A stretch of DNA of 9,992 nucleotides from Brevundimonas sp. (GCA_024711185.1 JANJTI010000152.1:1-9992), one strand, 5' to 3'. Positions 1 through 6,885 are shown, counted from the stretch's first letter. Program-made: numbers and translations. The notes: generated by a model not told the origin, from the letters alone.

Positions 1-1
1 G

Positions 2-1510
2 TGGGGTCCGCCGGCGGTGCTGACGGCCCTGGTCGTCGCCATCGGCCTGGCCCCCGCGCTGACCGCCGGCGCGCTCGTCGACCGGGTGGCCGCGGCGGTG
101 ACCAACGGCGCGGCCCCGCACGTGCACCTCGCCCTCTGGCACGGCGTCACGCCGGCGCTGTTCATGAGCGTCATCGCCATCGCCGTCGGCGTAGCGGCCC
201 TGGCGGGTCACGGGGGGCTGGCCCGGCTGTTCGAGGCCGCGCCGCTGCCGCAGGCCAAGGCCCTGTTCGAGGCGACGGTCGAACAGGCGACGGCCGCGGC
301 GCGCCGGGGCGTGGACGCCCTGCACAACGGTTCGCTGCAGAGGGCCATGGCCGCCCTGATCGGCACGACCGTGGTCGTCGGCTTCGCCGGCTTTCTCGGG
401 GCCGGGGGCGTGGCCGGCGACCGGCCCGCCGTTCCGGCCTCGCCAGCGGCGGTGATCGGCTGGGTCGCGCTGGTGACGGCCACCGCGCTCGTCGTGCTCA
501 ACCACCGGGCCCGCTACCTGTCGCTGATCTACATCGGCATCGTCGGCCTGATCATCTCCCTGGCCTTCGCCCACCTGTCGGCCCCGGATCTGGCCCTGAC
601 CCAGATCTCGGTCGAGGTGGTCACCATCCTGCTGATGCTGCTGGCCCTGAACCTGTTGCCGAAGACCACCCCGGCGGAGAGCCGGCCGCTGCGCCGGCTC
701 CGGGATGGCGCCCTGGCGGCGGTCGCGGGACTGGGCGTCGGCGCCGCGGCCTGGGCGGTGATGACGCGGCCGCTGGACAGCATCTCCGGCTACTTCTGGG
801 ACAACGCCTATTCGGGCGGCGGCGGGACCAACGTGGTCAACGTCATCCTCGTCGACTTCCGCGGCTTCGACACCTTCGGCGAGATCATCGTGCTGGGCAT
901 CGCGGCGCTGGGAATCTTCGCCCTGCTGGAGACCGTCGCCACCGGCCCGAGCGGGCGGAGACTCGCGGCGTGGAAGCCGGACACGGTGCGCTCTCCCGAA
1001 CACCACCCGATGATGCTGGTCGTCGCCACCCGACTGCTGCTGCCGCTGGCCGTGACGGTCGGGCTGTACATCTTCCTGCGCGGCCACAATCAGCCCGGCG
1101 GCGGCTTCATCGCCGGCCTCGTCGTCTCGATCGCCATCCTGATGCAGTACATGGCTTCGGGCTTCAACTTCGCCCACCAGCGGCTGCGCGCCGACCATCA
1201 CAGCCTGATCGGCGCCGGCGTGCTGGTGGCGGCCGGCACGGGCCTGGGCGCGCTGGCGTTCGGGGCGCCCTTCCTGACCAGCGCGTTCGACTACTTCACC
1301 CTGCCCGTGGTCGGCGAGTTCGAACTGGCCACGGCCATGCTGTTCGACATCGGCGTCGCCCTGACGGTCATCGGCGCGGTGATGCTGGCGCTGGCCCAGT
1401 TGTCGCAGGTGGCCCAGCGGGCCGAGAAACAGCCGCCGCCCACGGAGACGCTGGAGGCGATGGACGTCGATCCCTCGCGCGAGCCTTCGCCGACGGAGGC
1501 TGGCCGATGA
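2..1510 (+). CDS. mrpA: MrpA-MrpB fusion subunit of Mrp/Pha cation/proton antiporter, 5' partial
   Basis: The reading frame is open from the left edge, so the start and the N-terminal half (the NuoL-like antiporter core) lie outside the window; 502 residues are visible. Three known parts follow in order. An MbhD-like helical segment lies near bases 500-670, with an acidic residue at Glu205 of the visible part in an SVEVV context. An MbhE-like segment lies near 700-970 and includes NVILVDFRGFDTFGE. An MrpB domain lies near 1000-1420, with the family hallmark GHNQPGGGF (visible residues 361-369). In Bacillus-type operons MrpB is a separate protein; its fusion to MrpA is typical of group 2 operons such as Sinorhizobium pha. 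The subunit is an inner-membrane part of the proton and cation path. The last 30 residues or so form a polar, Pro/Glu-rich tail. The stop overlaps the mrpC start. Family and fusion are clear; the transported ion (Na+ or K+) cannot be read from the sequence. Confidence 0.95.
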   Translation, partial: WGPPAVLTALVVAIGLAPALTAGALVDRVAAAVTNGAAPHVHLALWHGVTPALFMSVIAIAVGVAALAGHGGLARLFEAAPLPQAKALFEATVEQATAAARRGVDALHNGSLQRAMAALIGTTVVVGFAGFLGAGGVAGDRPAVPASPAAVIGWVALVTATALVVLNHRARYLSLIYIGIVGLIISLAFAHLSAPDLALTQISVEVVTILLMLLALNLLPKTTPAESRPLRRLRDGALAAVAGLGVGAAAWAVMTRPLDSISGYFWDNAYSGGGGTNVVNVILVDFRGFDTFGEIIVLGIAALGIFALLETVATGPSGRRLAAWKPDTVRSPEHHPMMLVVATRLLLPLAVTVGLYIFLRGHNQPGGGFIAGLVVSIAILMQYMASGFNFAHQRLRADHHSLIGAGVLVAAGTGLGALAFGAPFLTSAFDYFTLPVVGEFELATAMLFDIGVALTVIGAVMLALAQLSQVAQRAEKQPPPTETLEAMDVDPSREPSPTEAGR

Positions 1511-1854
1511 CCATGGAGCTGCTCGTCGCCTCGGCCATCGCCGTGCTTACGGCCGCCGGAGTCTATCTCGTGCTCCGGGCGCGGACCTTCCCGGTCGTGC
1601 TTGGCCTGGCTTTCCTGTCCTACGCCATCAACCTGTTCCTGTTCGCGATGGGACGGCTGGTGGTCAACCGCCCGCCGATCTACGACAAGGCGGCGGAGAG
1701 CTACACCGATCCGCTGCCGCAGGCCCTGGTGCTGACCGCCATCGTCATCGCCTTCGGCATGACCGCCTTCGTGGTCGTGCTGGCGCTGCGGACCTTCCTC
1801 GAGACCGGCGCCGACCACGTCGACGGACGCGACGACATGGAGGCCGGATCGTGA
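1507..1854 (+). CDS. mrpC: Mrp antiporter subunit C (NuoK-like)
   Basis: This 115-residue membrane protein belongs to the MrpC/PhaC/MnhC family, which is homologous to NuoK of respiratory complex I. Three hydrophobic helices are visible near residues 4-23, 28-50 and 72-97. The conserved segment DPLPQALVLTAIVI (residues 68-81) is diagnostic of the family. The helices are followed by a short acidic tail. Within the complex MrpC sits between the MrpA and MrpD modules and is required for antiport. The ATG at 1507 overlaps the mrpA stop in an ATGA arrangement, and GGAGG at 1495-1499 gives a good ribosome binding site 7 bases upstream. That makes this start preferable to the second in-frame ATG two codons later. 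Length and position match the usual operon order. Confidence 0.95.
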   Translation: MTMELLVASAIAVLTAAGVYLVLRARTFPVVLGLAFLSYAINLFLFAMGRLVVNRPPIYDKAAESYTDPLPQALVLTAIVIAFGMTAFVVVLALRTFLETGADHVDGRDDMEAGS

Positions 1855-3392
1855 GCGCCGCCACGCCCTATCTGATCGCGGCCGCCGTGGTGATGCCCGC
1901 GGTGCTGGGCGCCGCCATCCTGCTGGGCATGCGCCACCGGCTGCGAGCGTCGCGCCTGACGTCGCTGGCCTCGTGTCTGGCCCTGATCGGCATCGCCGCG
2001 GCCCTGGTCGCCCACGCCTCCGGCGGCGCGATCGAGAGCTATGCGCTGGGCGACTGGCAGGCGCCGTTCGGCATCGTGCTGGTTCTGGACCGGCTGTCGG
2101 CGATGATGCTTCTGCTGACGGCGGTGCTGGCGTTCGCGGTCATGACCTATGCGGTGACGACCGGCATCGACCGCAAGGGCTGGCATTTCCACCCGCTGTT
2201 CCAGTTCCAGCTGCTGGGCCTGAACGGCGCCTTCCTGACCGGCGACCTGTTCAACCTGTTCGTCTTTTTCGAGGTCCTGCTGATCGCCTCGTACGGACTT
2301 CTGCTGCACGGACAGGGGGGCGAGCGCCTGAGGGCCGGCGTGCAGTATGTGGTGATCAACCTGGTCGGCTCGACCCTGTTCCTGATCGGGGTCGGCCTGC
2401 TGTACGGCGTGACCGGGACGCTCAACATGGCGGACCTCGCCGTGCGCGTGGCTGCCGCCCCCGCGGGAGACCAGGGGCTGATCGCCGCCTCCGCCCTCGT
2501 GCTGATGACGGTCTTCGCGCTGAAAGCCGCGGCGGCGCCGCTGCACTTCTGGCTTCCGGGCGCCTATGGAGCGACCACCGGCGTGGTGGCGGCGCTGTTC
2601 GCAATCATGACCAAGGTGGGCGCCTACGCGATCATCCGAACCGGGACGCTGATCTTCGGCGCGGACGCCGGGGCGGCCGCCTTCGGTGTCGGTCCGTGGC
2701 TGTTGCCGGCGGCCATCGCCACCGCCTTCATCGGTTTCATCGGCCTGTTCGCCGCGCGGGGGCTGCGCGAGATGGCCGCCTGGGCCGTGCTCGGCTCCAT
2801 GGGCGTGCTGCTCGCCGCCGTGGCGACATTCCGGGTCGAGGCCACGGGGCCGGCGCTCTACTACGTCCTGCATTCGACCCTGGCCGGCGCCGCCCTGTTC
2901 CTGGTGGTCGACCTGATCGCCGCGCGACGGGGCGAGCACGGCGACGCCCTGACCCTGGCGCCGCGCTTCCGGCAGGCGGGCGTGCTTTCCGGCCTCTTCT
3001 TCCTCGCCGCCATCGGGACGATCGGCCTGCCGCCGCTCTCCGGCTTCATCGGCAAGCTGCTGATCCTGGACGGCGTCCGTGCGGCGCCCGGCGCGGCCTG
3101 GATCTGGGCCATGGTGCTGATCACCACCCTGATCGGGGTGCTGGCCTTCGCCCGGGCCGGCAGCCTGTTGTTCTGGAAGAGCGCCACGCTCGAGGGTGCC
3201 CTGCCGACCCGGGTCCTGCGCGGCCGGATCGCCGGGGTGTCGGCGGCGGCGGGATTGATCGCCTGCCTTGCGCTGCTCAGCCTGTTGGGTGGGCCGGTGG
3301 CCGCCTACACCGACGCCGCGGCGCAGCAACTGTTCGACCCCGGTCGCTACATCGCCGCCGTCCTGCAGGATGGAGCGGGAGGTCCGTCATGA
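1851..3392 (+). CDS. mrpD: Mrp antiporter subunit D (NuoM/NuoN-like proton-translocating subunit)
   Basis: The product is a 513-residue polytopic membrane protein with many hydrophobic helices, of the family shared by MrpD and the complex I subunits NuoL/M/N. Key charged residues are in place: Glu141 in FFEVLLIASYG and Lys225 in ALKAAAAPLHFWLPGAY, matching the residues known to be needed for antiport in Bacillus MrpD, plus Lys255 in MTKVGAY. The loop GTIGLPPLSGFIGKL (389-403) is also characteristic. MrpD provides one of the two antiporter-like channels of the complex; the other is in MrpA. The start is GTG at 1851, which overlaps the mrpC stop as GTGA. It is supported by GGAGG at 1839-1843, 7 bases upstream. 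Length is normal for the family, and no frameshift or missing domain is seen. Confidence 0.97.
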   Translation: MSAATPYLIAAAVVMPAVLGAAILLGMRHRLRASRLTSLASCLALIGIAAALVAHASGGAIESYALGDWQAPFGIVLVLDRLSAMMLLLTAVLAFAVMTYAVTTGIDRKGWHFHPLFQFQLLGLNGAFLTGDLFNLFVFFEVLLIASYGLLLHGQGGERLRAGVQYVVINLVGSTLFLIGVGLLYGVTGTLNMADLAVRVAAAPAGDQGLIAASALVLMTVFALKAAAAPLHFWLPGAYGATTGVVAALFAIMTKVGAYAIIRTGTLIFGADAGAAAFGVGPWLLPAAIATAFIGFIGLFAARGLREMAAWAVLGSMGVLLAAVATFRVEATGPALYYVLHSTLAGAALFLVVDLIAARRGEHGDALTLAPRFRQAGVLSGLFFLAAIGTIGLPPLSGFIGKLLILDGVRAAPGAAWIWAMVLITTLIGVLAFARAGSLLFWKSATLEGALPTRVLRGRIAGVSAAAGLIACLALLSLLGGPVAAYTDAAAQQLFDPGRYIAAVLQDGAGGPS

Positions 3393-3880
3393 TCCGGCGT
3401 CTCCTGCCCCACCCCGCCCTGAGCGTGCTCGTCGGCCTTGTCTGGATGCTGCTGGTGAACGAGTTCACCATGGGCGCCCTGGTGCTGGCGGTCGCAGCCG
3501 GCGTCGTCACGCCGCTGGTCACCAGCCGGTTCTGGCCGGACCGGCCGCGGATCCGGTTCGGCCCCGCCGTACCCGCCTATCTGGCCATCGTGCTGTACGA
3601 CATCGTGGCGGCGAACTTCCAGGTGGCCTGGATCATCCTGACCCGGCGCAACCGCGATCTGCGGGCCCGCTGGCTGGTGATTCCGCTGGAGATCCGGTCG
3701 CCGGAGGCGATCACGGTTCTGGCGGGCACGATCAGCCTGACGCCGGGGACGGTGACCACCGACGTATCCGCCGACGGCCACGCGCTTCTGGTGCACGCGC
3801 TCGACGTGGCGGACCCGGAGGCCGAGGTCGCCCGCATCAAACAGAGGTACGAAGCCCGTCTGCTGAAGGTGTTCCGATGA
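3389..3880 (+). CDS. mrpE: Mrp antiporter subunit E
   Basis: This 163-residue protein has the MrpE/PhaE/MnhE family layout. A hydrophobic N-terminal half covers about residues 8-85, and a soluble, probably cytoplasmic domain follows. The conserved segment around TISLTPGTVTTDV (114-126) is the best family marker, and the preceding YDIVAANFQVAWIIL helix is also typical. MrpE is an accessory subunit needed for assembly or full activity and does not carry the main ion path. The ATG overlaps the mrpD stop (ATGA). GGAGGT at 3378-3383 is a strong ribosome binding site 5 bases before the start. Nothing unusual was seen in length or composition. Confidence 0.95.
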   Translation: MIRRLLPHPALSVLVGLVWMLLVNEFTMGALVLAVAAGVVTPLVTSRFWPDRPRIRFGPAVPAYLAIVLYDIVAANFQVAWIILTRRNRDLRARWLVIPLEIRSPEAITVLAGTISLTPGTVTTDVSADGHALLVHALDVADPEAEVARIKQRYEARLLKVFR

Positions 3881-4158
3881 ACGGTCCCATCCTCACGGCC
3901 GCCCTGACCTTCGCCCTGGCCTGCGTCAGCGCGGCCATCCTGCTCAACCTGTACCGGCTGGTGCGCGGGCCGACGTCGGGCGATCGCATCCTCGCGGTCG
4001 ACACCCTGACCATCAACGCCATCGCCCTGATCGTCGTGTTCGGCGTCGCCCACGCCACCCAGACCTATTTCGAGGCGGCCCTGTTGTTGGCCATGGTCGC
4101 CTTCGTCGGCACCGTCGCCTACTGCAAATTCCTGCTCCGGGGGGACATCGTCGAATGA
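3877..4158 (+). CDS. mrpF: Mrp antiporter subunit F
   Basis: This 93-residue membrane protein has three predicted helices (about residues 5-26, 42-60 and 65-86). The conserved short stretch GPTSGDRILAVDTLT (31-45) carries the aspartates typical of MrpF/PhaF/MnhF. It is a small subunit of the antiporter complex, located next to MrpG and the MrpA C-terminal module in known Mrp structures. The start ATG overlaps the mrpE stop by 4 bases. The upstream AAGGTG at 3866-3871 is a moderate ribosome binding site. Length is normal for the family. Confidence 0.94.
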   Translation: MNGPILTAALTFALACVSAAILLNLYRLVRGPTSGDRILAVDTLTINAIALIVVFGVAHATQTYFEAALLLAMVAFVGTVAYCKFLLRGDIVE

Positions 4159-4580
4159 GCCCTGCGGCCGAAATCGCCGTCGCCTTCCTGCTGGTGCTGG
4201 GCGGCGCCTTCGTCCTGATCGGATCCTGGGGTCTGGCCCGGCTGCCGTCGCTGATGACCCGGCTGCACGGGCCGACCAAGGCGACGACCCTCGGAGTCGG
4301 CGGCTGCCTGATCGCGTCGATGATCTACTTTCCGGCGACCGGGGGGGCCTGGTCGGCGCACGAGCTGCTGATCACCGTCTTCCTGCTGCTGACGGCGCCG
4401 ATCTCCGCCAACATGATCGCCAAGGCGCACCTGCACCGGCAGGGCCACGGCATCGACCCGAACCCGGCCGACGGCATCGCGTCCGGCCTGCCCGCCGCCC
4501 CCGACGGAGAGGACTGGGCCACCTTCCACGGCGCAGCCGACGAGCCCGCGGCGGGCGCGGAGCCCGGCCAGGGCGGCTGA
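4155..4580 (+). CDS. mrpG: Mrp antiporter subunit G with an extended polar C-terminal tail
   Basis: This 141-residue protein belongs to the MrpG/PhaG/MnhG family. Three hydrophobic helices lie near residues 5-26, 45-60 and 68-90. The family signature GLARLPSLMTRLHGPTKATTLG (27-48, given in part: LPSLMTRLHGPTKA) is clear. MrpG is the last subunit of the cation/proton antiporter. Residues 97-141 form a hydrophilic tail rich in Ala, Gly, Pro, Asp and Glu. The tail makes the protein somewhat longer than compact family members of about 110-125 residues. The ATG overlaps the mrpF stop. The site upstream is only a run of G (4139-4145), so translation probably depends on coupling to mrpF. No convincing terminator follows. 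Confidence 0.94.
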   Translation: MSPAAEIAVAFLLVLGGAFVLIGSWGLARLPSLMTRLHGPTKATTLGVGGCLIASMIYFPATGGAWSAHELLITVFLLLTAPISANMIAKAHLHRQGHGIDPNPADGIASGLPAAPDGEDWATFHGAADEPAAGAEPGQGG

Positions 4581-4624
4581 CCGGCGCGGTTGCAGCCTTC
4601 GGCGGCAGCGGGCATTTGCCCCCC

Positions 4625-6028
4625 ATGCCCCTGTCCGCAGCCTACCGCCCCGAGCCTCGCTTCTTCGATCTTGGCGAGGACTACGGCGACGCCGTCCGCG
4701 CGGCGGCGTTTCCGAAGACCCTCCTGCGGTTTCGCAACGATCGGGCGGCGGCGACCGTCGGGCTGGACCGGCTGACTAACGCGGAGTGGATCGCCCACTT
4801 CGGCCGCTTCGAGCCGCTGCCGGGACAGCCCGGGCCGGTGGCGATGCGCTATCACGGGCACCAGTTCCGCAGCTACAATCCCGACCTGGGCGACGGTCGC
4901 GGCTTCCTCGCAGCCCAGCTGCGGGCGGAGGACGGGCGGTTGCTGGACCTCGGCACCAAGGGCTCGGGGCGGACGCCCTGGTCTCGCGACGGCGACGGGC
5001 GACTGACCCTGAAGGGCGGGCTGCGCGAAGTTCTGGCCGCCGAGATGCTGGAGGCGCTCGGCGTCCCGACCAGCCGCGCCTTCAGCCTGATCGAGACCGG
5101 CGAGGCGCTGGAGCGCGGCGACGAACCCTCCCCCACCCGCTCGGCCGTGCTGGTCCGGCTGTCGCACAGTCACATCCGCTTCGGGACGTTCCAGCGCGCC
5201 GCCTACTTCGGTCGTGCGGACATGGTCGAGGCGCTCGCCGAGCACGCGCGCGGCCTCTACCACCCGCAGGTGGAGGCGGGAGACGTGGCCGGTCTCCTGC
5301 GCGCCGTCGTCGAGGCCTCCGCGCGACTGACGGCGCGGTGGGTGGCGGCGGGCTTCGTGCACGGGGTGCTGAACACCGACAATCTGAACGTCGCCGGCGA
5401 GAGCTTCGATTACGGGCCGTGGCGTTTCCTCCCGTGGTACGAGCCGGGCTTCACGGCGGCCTATTTCGACCAGACCGGCCTGTACGCCTTCGCCCGCCAG
5501 CCGGAGGCGGTCTTCTGGGCCCTGACCCAGCTGGGCGGCGCGCTGAAGCTGGCGGCGGACGTCGAGCCGCTGACGGAGGCTCTGAACGGGTTCGGTCCAA
5601 CCTACATCCGCGAGTTGCGCGCCGCCTTTCTCGAGCGGCTTGGGGTGCGGAGCCTCGGCGAGGCGGCCGACCAGCGGCTGCTGGACACCACCCTGGCGCT
5701 GCTGCGAGAGGGCGGCGAGGCGCTGCGGTGGGAGCCGCTGTTCCACGACTGGTTCGGCGGCTTCGCCTCGTCGGCGCGGGCGCTCGGCGGGCCGAGGGGC
5801 AGGCTGTACCAGGGCGAGGCCTTCGACGCCTTCCGCTTCGCCCTCTTCGAGCACGAGCCCGACCGGCCGGAGCGGCTGGAGCATCCGCTGTTCGCGCGGC
5901 CGGAGCCGGAGGAGATGCTCATCGACGAAGTCGAGGCGATATGGGCGGCGATCGACGCCGGCGACGACTGGGCTCCGTTCGAGGACAAGGTCCGGCGCGT
6001 GCGGGCGGCCGGTGAGGCCCGGCGTTGA
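4625..6028 (+). CDS. selO: SelO family protein adenylyltransferase (YdiU/UPF0061)
   Basis: SelO has a kinase fold but binds ATP in a flipped orientation and transfers AMP to Ser, Thr or Tyr of target proteins; in E. coli it acts in redox stress. This copy has 467 residues against 478 in E. coli. Visible family features are YHGHQFRSYNPDLGDGRG (76-93), the ATP-site lysine in GTKGSGRTPWSR (Lys112), GDGR (123-126), Glu135 in LREVLAAE, VRLSHSHIRFG (177-187), and the catalytic HGVLNTDN (246-253) with DYGP (262-265). Asp252, Asn253 and Asp262 match the catalytic and metal-binding positions of the studied Pseudomonas protein. The C-terminal part is divergent, and the whole protein has no cysteine. 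I chose ATG 4625. An in-frame TTG at 4616 is possible, and neither has a clear ribosome binding site. It begins 44 bases after mrpG with no promoter or terminator evident, so read-through from mrp is possible. Confidence 0.93.
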   Translation: MPLSAAYRPEPRFFDLGEDYGDAVRAAAFPKTLLRFRNDRAAATVGLDRLTNAEWIAHFGRFEPLPGQPGPVAMRYHGHQFRSYNPDLGDGRGFLAAQLRAEDGRLLDLGTKGSGRTPWSRDGDGRLTLKGGLREVLAAEMLEALGVPTSRAFSLIETGEALERGDEPSPTRSAVLVRLSHSHIRFGTFQRAAYFGRADMVEALAEHARGLYHPQVEAGDVAGLLRAVVEASARLTARWVAAGFVHGVLNTDNLNVAGESFDYGPWRFLPWYEPGFTAAYFDQTGLYAFARQPEAVFWALTQLGGALKLAADVEPLTEALNGFGPTYIRELRAAFLERLGVRSLGEAADQRLLDTTLALLREGGEALRWEPLFHDWFGGFASSARALGGPRGRLYQGEAFDAFRFALFEHEPDRPERLEHPLFARPEPEEMLIDEVEAIWAAIDAGDDWAPFEDKVRRVRAAGEARR

Positions 6029-6330
6029 GCGGCTGCTGACAACAGGGCGGCAGCAGACTGGCAGTAGACGGGAAGCGTCCGAAGCGCTGTCCCGGTGAGC
6101 CGATGACCTGCCCCGCCTCCCCCTGCTCCGGCCTTGGCCGGCGCCCGCCGGTGGGCCGCGGCGCATTACAGCGAATTATAGCTATGGCCACGCTTTGGCC
6201 GTCGGCGCTCCGCAGAAGGCGGTCACGGATGGTTACGCTTCCGGCCGCCCCCCTTGCGGAGACGGCCGGGCAAACCGATCTCGCCACTGTTACCAATCAA
6301 CAAGAGCGCTCCTCCCCGGGCGTCATCGAC
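6029..6330. other. 302-base non-coding interval between selO and the DoxX gene
   Basis: No convincing gene is seen here. The frame of the downstream DoxX gene is open back to 6103, but the translated stretch is Arg/Pro/Ser-rich and unlike a DoxX N-terminus. Two GC-rich inverted repeats are present: CTGCTG at 6033-6038 with CAGCAG at 6051-6056, and CCGGCGCCCGCCGG at 6138-6151. Neither is followed by a T run, so they are not typical intrinsic terminators. A small AT-rich island at 6165-6185 stands out from the surroundings and contains a perfect TATAAT on the minus strand (6175-6180). No matching -35 element was found on either strand. The interval presumably holds the end of the selO transcript and the promoter of the DoxX gene, which I could not place. 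Confidence 0.6.
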
Positions 6331-6753
6331 ATGACTTCTCAGGCCCTCTCCCCCGCCCGCTCGCGGCTGAACGCGAGCTACCGCAACCTGACCCTGTGGA
6401 CCCTGCAGGGCTGGATCGCGATGTTCTTCGTCGCCGCCGGCTACGCCAAGCTGACGGAGCCGATGGGAAATCTGATCGAGCTCATGAAGTGGCCGGCGTT
6501 CGCCTCCGGCAACCTTGTGCGCGGACTTGGCGTGGCCGAGATCCTGCTGGCCGCCCTGGTCCTTGCGCCGCTGGTGTCGTGGAAGCATGGGCGGCCGCTG
6601 CTGGTGGTGGCCGCGGCGGGCCTGCTGGCGCTGGAGACCGTGATGCTCGCGCTCCACGCCCTCGGCCTCGAGTTCGGACTCGCCGCGACCAATCTCGCGC
6701 TGATCGCCATCACCGCCCCGGTCCTGTGGATGCGGGCGCGGGAAGTGCGCTGA
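6331..6753 (+). CDS. DoxX-like family small membrane protein
   Basis: This 140-residue protein has four predicted transmembrane helices at about 24-42, 64-82, 88-108 and 115-133. The first carries the DoxX-type pattern WIAMFFVAAGYAKLTEP (28-44), in which an aromatic/Gly-rich helix ends in Ala-Lys-Leu. The family's four-helix layout and size fit. DoxX-type proteins sit in the cytoplasmic membrane. Some members take part in quinone-linked or thiol-stress functions, but most, including this subfamily, have no proven role. I chose ATG 6331 because it is followed by a short polar leader and then the first helix; the longer open frame upstream looks non-coding. No good ribosome binding site precedes it. 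It lies alone between selO and the MerR operon, with more than 130 bases on each side, so it is probably its own transcription unit. Confidence 0.8.
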   Translation: MTSQALSPARSRLNASYRNLTLWTLQGWIAMFFVAAGYAKLTEPMGNLIELMKWPAFASGNLVRGLGVAEILLAALVLAPLVSWKHGRPLLVVAAAGLLALETVMLALHALGLEFGLAATNLALIAITAPVLWMRAREVR

Positions 6754-6848
6754 CGCGAAGGCCATCGACGGCCGCCGGGCGGACGTTGCTCGGCCCATCG
6801 CTGTTCTGACGCATACGTCCCACAGCCAGTCGCCTCCCAAAACCTTCC

Positions 6849-6866
6849 CTTTACGTGCACGTAAAG
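6849..6866. promoter_or_regulatory. Perfect 18-base palindrome, probable operator of the MerR-type regulator
   Basis: CTTTACGTGCACGTAAAG is identical to its own reverse complement over all 18 bases. It lies 19 bases before the ATG of the MerR-family regulator, in an AT-richer patch of GC-rich DNA. MerR dimers bind palindromes of this size, usually within or next to the promoter spacer. From memory, LiuR-type regulators recognise palindromes built on ACGT half-sites flanked by T and A runs, which this resembles. The palindrome is seen directly; the identity of the binding protein is inferred from adjacency. Confidence 0.8.
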
Positions 6867-6878
6867 TTCGGTTTATCT
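6850..6878 (+). promoter_or_regulatory. Candidate promoter of the MerR/acyl-CoA dehydrogenase operon
   Basis: TTTACG (6850-6855) resembles the alphaproteobacterial -35 element TTGACG, and TTATCT (6873-6878) could serve as a -10 element after a 17-base spacer. The -35 falls inside the palindromic operator and the rest of the palindrome fills the first part of the spacer, so a bound regulator would control this promoter. Transcription would start around 6884-6887, at or beside the ATG. The -10 match is only moderate, and the assignment rests on position as much as on sequence. Confidence 0.5.
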
Positions 6879-6885
6879 GGCGGCC

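Noticed and set aside
1701..3329. A 542-codon open frame on the minus strand opposite mrpD
   Set aside because: The translation is dominated by Arg, Gln, Gly, Asp and His without any domain pattern. It lies opposite a well-conserved gene. Long antisense frames are expected in DNA this rich in GC.
1973..3388. Forward-strand open frame in another register within mrpD, continuing into mrpE
   Set aside because: Only the part from 3389 on is real (mrpE). The upstream part is Arg/Gly/Pro-rich out-of-frame reading of mrpD.
6033..6056. CTGCTG/CAGCAG inverted repeat just after selO as a terminator
   Set aside because: A 6-base stem with a 12-base loop and no following T run is too weak to call.
6138..6151. 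GC palindrome CCGGCGCCCGCCGG as a terminator for selO
   Set aside because: The stem is short, there is no T run after it, and such GC palindromes occur by chance in DNA of this composition.
4325..6166. A 613-codon open frame on the minus strand opposite mrpG and selO
   Set aside because: It spans parts of two conserved genes and the gap between them, has low-complexity Arg/Gly/Ala/Pro composition and no recognisable motif. It is a shadow of the real genes.
6103..6330. N-terminal extension of the DoxX-like protein to a start at 6103
   Set aside because: The extra 76 residues are Arg/Pro/Ser-rich and do not resemble any DoxX N-terminus. The ATG at 6331 puts the first helix at the usual distance from the start.
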